Program-made: the position numbers and the translations under genes
In this document: in pieces, positions 50,706-58,124 of the stretch
Layout: each line of letters opens with the position of its first letter
Position numbering within the stretch: position 1 is the first letter of the stretch
The notes under the pieces: generated by a model
What the model was told of the DNA's origin: nothing
Databases searched by the model: none
Seen by the model: the letters and a program-made list of their open reading frames with translations, nothing else
NCBI GenBank assembly: GCA_910585965.1
Contig: CAJUHH010000001.1
Coordinates: 372,001-436,000 of the forward strand
DNA from: an uncultured Lachnospiraceae bacterium
GTDB taxonomy: Bacteria; Bacillota; Clostridia; Lachnospirales; Lachnospiraceae
DNA length: 64,000 nucleotides
Direction: 5' to 3'

Positions 50706-52330
50706 CGGACGGAATGAACATTATAAATTATATGGAGAATGGCGGCCAGGATTATCTGCTGGTGCATTATAAAATAGCGGATGGCCTTTCGGATGAAAAA
50801 TATAGGGAAATATTCCAGAACCTGAAAGAAGAGGGGGTTCTCATAAACAGCCATTATGATGATGTGGAATGGGTGTTAAAGGGAAATGATGGGAGAAAGT
50901 TTTATGTGAGATTTGATACGGATAGCGGCGCTGTATGGAACGATAGGTTAAAGCACTTTGCCCTGCTGAAACTGGATATGCAGAAGGCAGATATCCATTC
51001 CACAAGTGTTAATATAAAGAGAATTATGAACGAACTGTCTGAAACAGATTACCTGAATGCTGACCTGATTCCCGCATACAGGGAGAAGATTGGAAAATAT
51101 GACAGGAGCAGAAGAATATATCTGTCCGCTTTAGGGGAATTTCTGGCATTTATCGGCGGGGAAGATGCGAAAAAATATTTAAATGTAATCAGTGGCGTTC
51201 CGCAGATATATTCAGTAAGGCCAAGGGATCTTCCATGTTATCAGAGTATTCTTCTTTTTGATTATGTAATTAATGATTTCATACAACGGACAGGCATAAA
51301 AGAAAAAGCAAGGTATTATCCAGTGCTGATATGGTGGAAGATATCCAGTGTGATACCGCTGCGCCCAGGCGAGGTGTATCAGCTTCCAAGGGCTTGCATT
51401 TGCGAGAAAAATGGAAAATGCTATATCCATATTGAAAGGGTAAAAAATAAGTATAAACGGAAACAGTATTCAAGCCCTATTGTCAAAGATTTTGAAATCG
51501 GCAGGGATATTTATTCTATGATCAGGGATTACATAGATTATGCAGACAAGATTGCAGGTGACAAAACGGAATACCTTTTTTCCATCCAGACATTAAGAGA
51601 AACGGCGGGTTTAAAGCCAAAGGACGATGATGTGGAAAGGCTTACCCATGTCACGATGCAGACCATCTACAGCCATTTCAAAAAAGAAGTCATTGAACAG
51701 GAATATGGCTATCATGTTGTCCCGTTGGGGCAGAGGCAGGGTGAAAACGACATTGAAGATGTAAAGATGGGAGATGTGCGTCACCTTGCTATTATTAACC
51801 TGATGATGATGGGATACAATCCTCTCTACATCATGGAGCTTGCAGGGCACCATAAACTGAATACGCAGATGGGATATTACAACCATGTGGATACGTTTGC
51901 AACTGCGAAATCACATGTATTAAAAGAAATGATAAAGAAAGCAAAGAATAACCTGAATTTTGAAGATTATGGAGGCGGTGAGTATGTGCTACAGAAAAAT
52001 AAGTTAGGAGCTTCCTATTATGAGCTGCCGTTAGTTTTTGACGGGAAGGGCAGATGCAGGAGCAGAAATTTCCCTTATGAGTGTGTTTATACAGAATGTA
52101 TTTTCTGCCCGCATTTTATTCCAGAAAGGAATTTAAGCAGGGAATACTATGATGCACTGAGAGAAGAAAATGAAAAAGATCTGGAAGCACTGCAGATGGA
52201 ACTGAAGCTGCTTATGGCAGACAGTATTGATAACAGAAAATTTGAAAAAGTGGGAAAGAAAATCGGAGTCACCTTAAACCAGAAAATATTGATTCATGCG
52301 TACCAGCATTTACGGGAGGAAATGGAATGA
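50693..52330 (+). CDS. Tyrosine recombinase 3 (RitC-like)
   Basis: 545 residues with the best conserved catalytic set of the trio: Arg224 in 'PLRPGEVYQLPRA', Arg363-His364 in 'VRHLAIINLMMMGYNP', His386 in 'LAGHHKLNTQMGYYNHV' and nucleophile Tyr395 or 396. A core-binding domain precedes it (residues ~95-200). A C-terminal Cys-rich motif (CRSRNFPYECVYTECIFC) near residues 452-474 suggests a zinc site. GTG/ATG start at 50693 overlaps the previous gene by 13 bp and its stop overlaps the coiled-coil gene by 4 bp. Confidence 0.88.
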   Translation: MGAVTDGMNIINYMENGGQDYLLVHYKIADGLSDEKYREIFQNLKEEGVLINSHYDDVEWVLKGNDGRKFYVRFDTDSGAVWNDRLKHFALLKLDMQKADIHSTSVNIKRIMNELSETDYLNADLIPAYREKIGKYDRSRRIYLSALGEFLAFIGGEDAKKYLNVISGVPQIYSVRPRDLPCYQSILLFDYVINDFIQRTGIKEKARYYPVLIWWKISSVIPLRPGEVYQLPRACICEKNGKCYIHIERVKNKYKRKQYSSPIVKDFEIGRDIYSMIRDYIDYADKIAGDKTEYLFSIQTLRETAGLKPKDDDVERLTHVTMQTIYSHFKKEVIEQEYGYHVVPLGQRQGENDIEDVKMGDVRHLAIINLMMMGYNPLYIMELAGHHKLNTQMGYYNHVDTFATAKSHVLKEMIKKAKNNLNFEDYGGGEYVLQKNKLGASYYELPLVFDGKGRCRSRNFPYECVYTECIFCPHFIPERNLSREYYDALREENEKDLEALQMELKLLMADSIDNRKFEKVGKKIGVTLNQKILIHAYQHLREEME

Positions 52331-52893
52331 ATGGAAGACCGCAGATATATACAGATGAATATCTGGATGAAAAACTGAATGATTTTATAAAAAAATATCC
52401 AGACAGGACGATCAGCTACCCTGAACTGGAAAAGCATACGGGAGTGCCGAAGCATATCTGGAAATACAGAAAAGCTGATATTATCAGGAGTTATAACAAA
52501 AATAGGAATAATAAAGCACCTGAACCATCAGGGAGAACTGTGCTTCCGTCAGCAGACGATGTCATGGCAAAATACGGGGACAGGCCTGAACTTTTAAGAA
52601 CCTATATTGGAAGGCTGCTGGAACTTCTGGCAAAGGCAGACAGCTATAAAAATGAAGAAAGAACCATACAGGAGCTGGAGCAGGAATACCAGTCCCAGAT
52701 AGAAGAACTGGCTGTAAAAAACAGACAGCAGGAAAAGACAATAAAACAGCTGAATAAGACATTGGGGCAGATGATGCTGGATTCACAGTACCCTGACAGA
52801 CGAAAAGCAGAAGGGATTAAAGAGAATGTCCTCGAATTTTCGCCTGAAAACAGAAAGAAATATAGGGACCTGCTGGACGGGTTCTCGCTTTAA
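52327..52893 (+). CDS. Coiled-coil accessory protein of the recombinase operon (TnpC-like)
   Basis: 188 residues. N-terminal helix-turn-helix-like part (RTISYPELEKHTGVPKHIWKYRKADIIRSY), then a long coiled coil at ~105-155 (NEERTIQELEQEYQSQIEEL, ..NRQQEKTIKQLNKTLGQM). Size, position and coiled coil match the small third gene of Tn554 (tnpC), which affects orientation and efficiency of transposition; homology is inferred from layout. Starts in the stop codon of recombinase 3 (ATGA). Confidence 0.75.
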   Translation: MNGRPQIYTDEYLDEKLNDFIKKYPDRTISYPELEKHTGVPKHIWKYRKADIIRSYNKNRNNKAPEPSGRTVLPSADDVMAKYGDRPELLRTYIGRLLELLAKADSYKNEERTIQELEQEYQSQIEELAVKNRQQEKTIKQLNKTLGQMMLDSQYPDRRKAEGIKENVLEFSPENRKKYRDLLDGFSL

Positions 52894-52997
52894 GGAAATT
52901 TGGGCAAAAAATAAAATAATAAGCTACAAAATAAAATGAAAACAACAGAAAATAAAATATTATGACATAATATGCCACAGATTAAAATAAATGAACA

Positions 52998-53023
52998 GGC
53001 AGCTGCAGGGTAAGGCAGCTGCC
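52998..53023. other. Palindrome after the recombinase operon
   Basis: GGCAGCTGC...GCAGCTGCC style inverted repeat (GGCAGCTG CAGGGTAAGG CAGCTGCC) between the coiled-coil gene and the HA-domain gene. No T-run, so either a binding site or an mRNA hairpin. Confidence 0.45.
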
Positions 53024-53058
53024 ACAATATCAAAAGAGAAAGGAAGGATAGATTGCAA

Positions 53059-53964
53059 ATGCAGTTTAATATAAAAGATGCGAAACAGAGGGAGAAACTG
53101 CTCTGTGAAATCGTGTATTACATAATGACCATAGGGTATAAGGATATGAGGAAGTTCCTGCATATCCCCGCCGACTATGTGACGGAGGGAGGCTTTGAAC
53201 TTGGCAGGATATGGGCGGAGCTGCAGGATTTATATAACCAGAACCAGTTGACAGAGGAAGAAATAAGGTTCCTTTTAAAGATAAGGATGCAGCTTACCGA
53301 TTCCCCGCAGAAGGATTTAGGGATATGGCTTGACAGGGCAGATGAAGTGGAAAAGTATTTTAAAGCACACGGTACGTTGTCCATGCCGAACACTACTTTA
53401 TTCCGTGATGGGGCAAGCATGTTCCAGTGGGTGCATCAGCAGAAGAAGGTGCAGAAGCAGTGTGGGCTTTCCAAATACCAGAAGGAACGCTTAGAAAGCA
53501 TGGGAATTCAGTGGATAAAGCCAAAGAAAGTGACGGGATGGGAGGAAGGATACCAGTATGCGAAGCAGTTTTTTGAAGAAAACGGGCATCTGTTTGTTCC
53601 TAATAAATATTCTGCCCCTGACGGGTTTGCGCTTGGGAAATGGATTCAGGAGCAGCGGAATAGATACCTTGGGCTGTCCAGATGGGAAATCAGCGATGAA
53701 AAAATCGACATGCTGGAAGATATAGGGATGTTTTGGGAAGACATCCAGAATGCAGAATGGGACTGGTTTGTCGGGCTGCTTAGGGAGTGCATCAGGAAGA
53801 CAAAGAAGCCGTTTACGATTCATAGAAATTATAGGTATAAAAATTACCCGCTTGGGGAGAAAGTGGGTAATGCCATTGAACAGTACGGGAACGGAAGGCT
53901 GACAAAGGAACAGGAGAAAGATATTAGGAAGGCAGGGTTTCAGTTTAATATACACATTAGATAA
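53059..53964 (+). CDS. Stand-alone helicase-associated (HA) domain protein
   Basis: About 301 residues containing at least two HA repeats without any helicase: 'VEKYFKAHGTLSMPNTTLF..GASMFQWVHQQKK' (~98-135) and 'GYQYAKQFFEENGHLFVPNKYSAPDGFALGKWIQEQRN' (~163-203), each with the 'HG.L.vP......g..LG.Wv..QR' pattern. A third, weaker repeat ends the protein. HA domains are thought to bind nucleic acid. AGGAAGG precedes TTG 53053 and ATG 53059; ATG is chosen. Immediately follows the recombinase operon, so it may act as an accessory end-binding factor (inference). Confidence 0.8.
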   Translation: MQFNIKDAKQREKLLCEIVYYIMTIGYKDMRKFLHIPADYVTEGGFELGRIWAELQDLYNQNQLTEEEIRFLLKIRMQLTDSPQKDLGIWLDRADEVEKYFKAHGTLSMPNTTLFRDGASMFQWVHQQKKVQKQCGLSKYQKERLESMGIQWIKPKKVTGWEEGYQYAKQFFEENGHLFVPNKYSAPDGFALGKWIQEQRNRYLGLSRWEISDEKIDMLEDIGMFWEDIQNAEWDWFVGLLRECIRKTKKPFTIHRNYRYKNYPLGEKVGNAIEQYGNGRLTKEQEKDIRKAGFQFNIHIR

Positions 53965-54054
53965 TATTATTTAAATTATATTTTACAATAATGTGTCTGC
54001 ATACTCGATAAAAAAGAGAAGATTATCTATATTCTCTTTTTTATTATGTAGTGT

Positions 54055-54840
54055 TTATTTAAAAATAAATTGTTGCGTATTTTCTGCTTTTATGATACTA
54101 GTTGACAGTAAACTTATGTATGTTAACATTGATGCAAGTACAAAGATAGCCATTATTAAAGTTATAAGCTTGTATGAAAGAATACATAATCCACTTGCTT
54201 TTTTCGGCCTCATCATTATTGAAAGTACGCTTAAAAAAGAGAAAACTGTTATTAATATAGGTAAAAAAAATTCATAATTGTATAGCATAAGTTCTTTTTT
54301 TGTATTACTTATTCCAACTAGTCTAAAATCATAGAATATATCACTTGCTTGGTTTGTTATTAATGTGAGTGTAAAAAATTCATCTGCATTTATTAAAAAG
54401 GGGCTTATTAATAGACGGTTATCTTTAATTTCTAATTTTGATGCAATTTCTTCCCGCACATTTTTAGAGGTTGCATTAGGAATAGAAGCATCATATAAAA
54501 TAGTATTTTCACTAAACGATATTTCAAACATATCGCTTTTGAAACTGTCTTCTGTTATTTCCTGATTACCAGTATTTGAAATTGTTATTTTTATGACATG
54601 CGGGTTAAGTATCTCTTTGTCATTATAATATACTGTAATATGTTGATTAATATCTAATTTATCTATTCCATTTTTAGTAAAAAAATCATATTGTGATTCT
54701 TGTATAGTTATTTCTGTTCTATCTTGAAAATAGGATGTAATACAAATGGTAGCAATAATGGTAATTATAAGGATAATTATAGTCATATAACCTGAAGGTT
54801 TTTTTAAATAATCTAAAAGAGATTCATGTCTTTCGTTCAT
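54055..54840 (-). CDS. Three-TM membrane protein, unknown
   Basis: 261 residues. One TM near residues 17-38 (MTIIILIITIIATICITSYF), a large extracytoplasmic domain of beta character (ITISNTGNQEITEDSFKSD, ..SPFLINADEFFTLTLI..), then two TM helices (FFLPILITVFSFLSVLSIMM; YKLITLIMAIFVLASMLTYI). 'NTGNQEI..DSF' resembles an immunoglobulin-like fold. AAGGGGA precedes ATG 54840. Convergent with the HA-domain gene. Similar proteins occur beside defence or surface genes, but I do not recognise this family. Confidence 0.65.
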   Translation of the reverse strand: MNERHESLLDYLKKPSGYMTIIILIITIIATICITSYFQDRTEITIQESQYDFFTKNGIDKLDINQHITVYYNDKEILNPHVIKITISNTGNQEITEDSFKSDMFEISFSENTILYDASIPNATSKNVREEIASKLEIKDNRLLISPFLINADEFFTLTLITNQASDIFYDFRLVGISNTKKELMLYNYEFFLPILITVFSFLSVLSIMMRPKKASGLCILSYKLITLIMAIFVLASMLTYISLLSTSIIKAENTQQFIFK

Positions 54841-55884
54841 ATTTTCCCCTTGCAAATGCAGTATTCTATATATATATTATATTTTTTATAAATAATTGTC
54901 AAATTTTCCTTTTTAAAAATATAATGAAATAATTTGTAGATTTTAATGTGGATTAGAAAATAGAAAAGTGTATTTTATTAATATAGCATTTTGCCTAGAT
55001 AGGATTAAAAAGTTAAAACTCCATATAAGTTCCCAAACGGGTCGAGCGTATCTCAAATAAAAAATGTGGGGATTGTCCAGCGGACGATTCCCATATTTTT
55101 TATGGCCCTGACCAAGGTTGTCCGCTTGCGGGCAAATTGTTTCTGTTTACAGAAACAATTTCCTTGGTAGTGGAGCAGTGCGGAACGGAAAGGGTGAGAC
55201 AATCTGTCCATGATTTTCCCGCTTGCGGGGAAAGCATAGATTGGCGAGACCCGTTCCCTAACGTAGAGCTATAAGGTCAGGCTTTATAAGAAAAGGGATT
55301 GGAATTACTTCATCAGAAGTGGATACCCTTTTCTTGATTCGGCAATAGACAAAAAATATTGAATTATTGGTAAAGAAAGACTAACATATGATACATTTTT
55401 GATGATTATTAAAATTATAAATACATATATTATTATATAAGCAGAACTGCATATAAGGAAGGCAGCAGTGCCTGCCTTCCAAGTGGCCAGCTTATCTAAA
55501 AGCTGTTTAAATATAATTGTATAAGCACTTCATAGGACCTGCATCCGATGAAGTATTTAACTCTATTCAATGGGGTCGCAAGCGAACTATTAACCTCAAA
55601 TTCTAGAGCTTTGCATTGCAGATACAATGCAAAATACAATTTATCATTTACTTGCTTCAAGCTCATGACAAATGCCCCCTTCTTTCACGCTGCCTATTGG
55701 CAGGCTAAGCAAAGATGTTCTTGTTTAAACAATTTAGCACTGTCCATGCATATACTCAAACATCAGTTGTTAAGAGTTACCAAAACTGTTAACAAAAGAA
55801 GGCAGATATATTTTATCATACCGAAGGCAGATTGCAATATAACAGATTTGCTTTTAACTTTAATATTAGGAAACATTTCGTGAT
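54841..55884. other. ~1-kb non-coding, highly structured region
   Basis: Strong hairpins are packed between 55030 and 55336 (see separate entry). The rest (55340-55884) shows an open frame at 55548-55883 whose sequence is not protein-like and which lacks a ribosome site; it may belong to a structured non-coding element. Nothing else was seen. Confidence 0.4.
55030..55336. repeat. Cluster of nested hairpins (possible structured RNA or element-end structure)
   Basis: Outer pair AACGGGTC (55036-55043) / GACCCGTT (55248-55255). Inside: a terminator-like stem with A/T flanks (AAAATGTGGGGATTGTCC with GGACGATTCCCATATTTT, 55060-55101); AAATTGTTTCTG/CAGAAACAATTT (55135-55162); CAATCT/AGATTG enclosing TTTCCC..GGGAAA (55200-55242). 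After it: AAGAAAAGGG / CCCTTTTCTT (55288-55335). Such density of compensated stems is not expected by chance. Confidence 0.55.
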
Positions 55885-56094
55885 ATGGTTAGCCAGATAT
55901 TGGAACTGGAACATAAAAAATATGTCAGGAGGCGGTTGCCTTTGCAACTGCAAAATACAATAAAAGAAACAGAAATTAATATGCTGATGGAAATGAAAAC
56001 AGAGGGGATGCCAAGGCAGGCTATTATCAGGATAGCAAAAAAACATAACATACCAGAAGAAGAAATAGATAGGATTTTGGTGGGACAAGGGTAA
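55885..56094 (+). CDS. Small HTH-like protein (69 aa)
   Basis: Helical, basic protein. The C-terminal 'EINMLMEMKTEGMPRQAIIR' followed by IAKKHNIPEEEIDRIL resembles a helix-turn-helix unit, and parallels the C-terminal HTH of the large protein at 61879-63648 (ELLQMRQDGMSNNRIAKKKK..). It may be a small regulator or the surviving end of a larger gene. AGGAAA upstream is a weak ribosome site. A terminator follows at 56150. Confidence 0.45.
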   Translation: MVSQILELEHKKYVRRRLPLQLQNTIKETEINMLMEMKTEGMPRQAIIRIAKKHNIPEEEIDRILVGQG

Positions 56095-56424
56095 CAGGAC
56101 AGTTTTATCCGCGTCATCTGGTGCAATGCGGAAACCATAATTAATTTGGGCAGGGATATTTCCCTGCTTTTTGTGTTTTTGTATATCTTGTGTCGATATG
56201 CCTTTGGAATTGCTTTTGGGACAGCGGTATGAAACAGACATATCCGAAAAAAGCGGAGTACCGTCCGTAACATATAAGTAAAAACAGATTTCAGGGCGGA
56301 AACCCCGCATGTTTTCTGTTAAAAAATATTTTTAGGGTAGTGCATAAAAATGTGATAATTCATGATAAGCAGTGTATGATACATTATCCTGCAAAAAGCA
56401 GGCAGAAAAGGAGATTAAGTAAAT
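56095..56424. other. Intergenic region with terminator before the surface-protein operon
   Basis: Contains the terminator at 56150-56173 and a short frame (56200-56283) with no family match. Promoter for the surface operon is expected near 56340-56390 (TTGATAA/TATGATACA-like sequence) but no clean consensus is seen. Confidence 0.4.
56150..56173 (+). terminator. Rho-independent terminator
   Basis: GCAGGGA / TCCCTGC stem with TAT loop region and T5 tract, 55 bp after the 69-aa gene. Confidence 0.8.
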
Positions 56425-56952
56425 ATGAAAAATAGAAAACTGATAACAAAATTGACAGCGGCAGGAAGCATGGCGATGATGCTTATGCCTATGACAGCAT
56501 TTGCAGGGGTGTCCGAGACACAGGGTGTGACACAAGAGGAAGCAGATGCTGGAACTACAAAGGATACGGATGTTTTATATTCACAGAGTTCCACTTATTC
56601 CGTAATCATTCCCAAGCTGATTGTGCTTGACGGGCAGACAAAAGATTCTGACTATACAGTCAATGTAAAAGGGGATATTTCCTCTGACAAGCAGGTATCC
56701 GTAGCACCCCAGGATTCCATTGATTCCATAGAAGGCATCAATTTTTATATGAAGGACCAGGCAACTGCTGGAACAAAGAAAGCAGATGTGGAAGCAAACG
56801 TAACACAGGATGCAACTGTATGGTCCAGCGCGGAGGTATGCGTTGCCGACACAGGAACAACAAAGAATGGGAATGTGGCAGCACCGACTATTACAGCTGG
56901 TTCTTGGAAGGGGACATTTACATTCAATGTTGCATTGCAGGATGCACAGTAA
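56425..56952 (+). CDS. Secreted surface protein with WxL-like/pilin-like single domain
   Basis: 175 residues. Signal peptide at 1-28 (KLITKLTAAGSMAMMLMPMTAFA). Mature part is one beta-rich domain: 'SSTYSVIIPKLIVLDGQTKD', 'YTVNVKGDISSDKQVSVAPQDS', 'FYMKDQATAG', ending 'AGSWKGTFTFNVAL'. The same order of motifs forms the N-terminal domain of the BspA-like protein at 58111 (SSYRVTIPKTIVLG, SIKVEGDIAANEQVCVVP, FYMHDQTEG, AGSWKGIFQMEISL), so the two are paralogous. AAAGGAG ribosome site. First gene of a three-gene surface operon. It may be a minor pilin-like or adhesin subunit. Confidence 0.8.
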   Translation: MKNRKLITKLTAAGSMAMMLMPMTAFAGVSETQGVTQEEADAGTTKDTDVLYSQSSTYSVIIPKLIVLDGQTKDSDYTVNVKGDISSDKQVSVAPQDSIDSIEGINFYMKDQATAGTKKADVEANVTQDATVWSSAEVCVADTGTTKNGNVAAPTITAGSWKGTFTFNVALQDAQ

Positions 56953-56987
56953 TTTAAAAAACAGACAATTTTATATAGACTTAAACA

Positions 56988-57015
56988 AGGGACGTTGGCA
57001 TTTTGCAATGTCCCT
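56988..57015 (+). promoter_or_regulatory. Intra-operon hairpin / attenuator
   Basis: GGGACGTTG / CAATGTCCC stem (G-U pairs allowed) with loop GCATTTTG and a short AT tail, between the first and second surface genes. Likely lets the first gene be expressed at a higher level than those downstream. Confidence 0.6.
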
Positions 57016-57038
57016 TAATTTGAAGGAGGAAACAAGGT

Positions 57039-58124
57039 ATGAAAACAAGCCAAACTATAAATATAACAGCCTGTGCCTTCCTGCTCTTCCTGCTCGGCAG
57101 TGTTCCGCTGTCTGCATATGCATCGGTGGCAGAGTATCAGCATCCAGACACCAGCATAGAGGAATCCAGCGCCGACTGTGACGTGATATATAAAACAACC
57201 TATGATTTTTCGGAAGATATACCTAAATACCCCAGACTGGAGGTTTCCGCTTCAGGCTATGACGGGGTTTATGACGGGAATGCCCATGGAATCAAAGTAG
57301 ATTGCGGAATCATAGATGCGAAAATTACCTACAGCATAGACGGGAAGAAATACGGGGAAAAGAAACCCGTGTATACGGATGTTGGTACATATATTACCTA
57401 TTACAAAGCTGAAAAGAACGGATATACGGCGGTCCTTGGCTCTGAAACTGTCAGGATAAGGGAAGCCTTTATTGACTATTCTGCCAGCGATTACAGCGGG
57501 ATGTATGACGGTAGGATGCACGGCATCCATCTGTTTGTCCTAACAGACGGGTGCAAAATCCTATACAGCAGGGATGGGGTAAATTATTCATCTGCAAAGC
57601 CAGAATATAAGGATGCGGGAGTTTACACCACCTATTATAGGATAACAAAAAATAATTATGTGTCCGTGGAAGGAAGCAATAGGGTCATAATCGGGAAGCA
57701 GACGATTCAGTACAGTTCTAGCGATTATAACGGAATATATGACGGAAAACCCCATGGAATCACAGTATCCGTTTTCACGGAAGGGTGTGAAATCCAGTAC
57801 AGCGAAGACGGTATAAATTACTCGTTAAGAAAACCAGAATACAAGGAAACAGGAACCTATGTCACTTATTTCAAAATCAGCAGAAACGGGTATGAAACAG
57901 TAACTGGAAGAGACATGGTTGTTATTGAACCTGAGAAGGGTTTGAACAGCAATGCAGGGGGCAGCGACTTGGACGGCAGTTCAGGTGGCGGTATTTTTAA
58001 TGTGCAGACAGGCGATGACAGTAGCATTTCATTCTTTGCTGTTATGTGTGCCGCATCTGGGTTTGCCCTAGTAAAATTGAATAGAAGAAGCAAAGGAGGA
58101 AGAAAAAATTATGAATATAAATAA
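57039..58124 (+). CDS. Surface protein with three MBG-like repeats and a sortase-like signal
   Basis: 361 residues. Signal peptide 1-30 (TACAFLLFLLGSVPLSAYA). Three repeats with an exact 78-residue period ('YDG.YDG..HGI', 'I.YS.DG..Y....P.Y.d.GtY.tYy', 'NGY..V.G...V.I') match MBG/YDG-type bacterial Ig-like domains. C-terminal cell-wall sorting signal: 'NVQTGD' (residues 321-326), hydrophobic helix (SFFAVMCAASGFALVKL), then RRSKGGRK. NVQTG fits the NPQTN/NPxTG-like class. GAAGGAGG ribosome site. Its last 14 bp overlap the BspA-like gene. Confidence 0.85.
   Translation: MKTSQTINITACAFLLFLLGSVPLSAYASVAEYQHPDTSIEESSADCDVIYKTTYDFSEDIPKYPRLEVSASGYDGVYDGNAHGIKVDCGIIDAKITYSIDGKKYGEKKPVYTDVGTYITYYKAEKNGYTAVLGSETVRIREAFIDYSASDYSGMYDGRMHGIHLFVLTDGCKILYSRDGVNYSSAKPEYKDAGVYTTYYRITKNNYVSVEGSNRVIIGKQTIQYSSSDYNGIYDGKPHGITVSVFTEGCEIQYSEDGINYSLRKPEYKETGTYVTYFKISRNGYETVTGRDMVVIEPEKGLNSNAGGSDLDGSSGGGIFNVQTGDDSSISFFAVMCAASGFALVKLNRRSKGGRKNYEYK
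57255..57930 (+). repeat. Three tandem 234-bp coding repeats (MBG-like)
   Basis: The TATGACGG anchor recurs at 57270, 57504 and 57738, spacing 234 bp each time (78 codons). Confidence 0.85.

Noticed and set aside
47311..52330. Reading the recombinases as phage or classical ICE integrase
   Set aside because: Three tandem recombinases with overlapping ends and no relaxase, T4SS, capsid or tail genes fit Tn554/RIT-type mobility better.
55548..55883. 111-codon frame
   Set aside because: No ribosome site, composition unlike neighbours; treated as probable non-coding repeat.
55816..56310. 164-codon minus-strand frame
   Set aside because: Opposes the 69-aa gene and a terminator; sequence rich in Phe/His/Cys typical of antisense frames.
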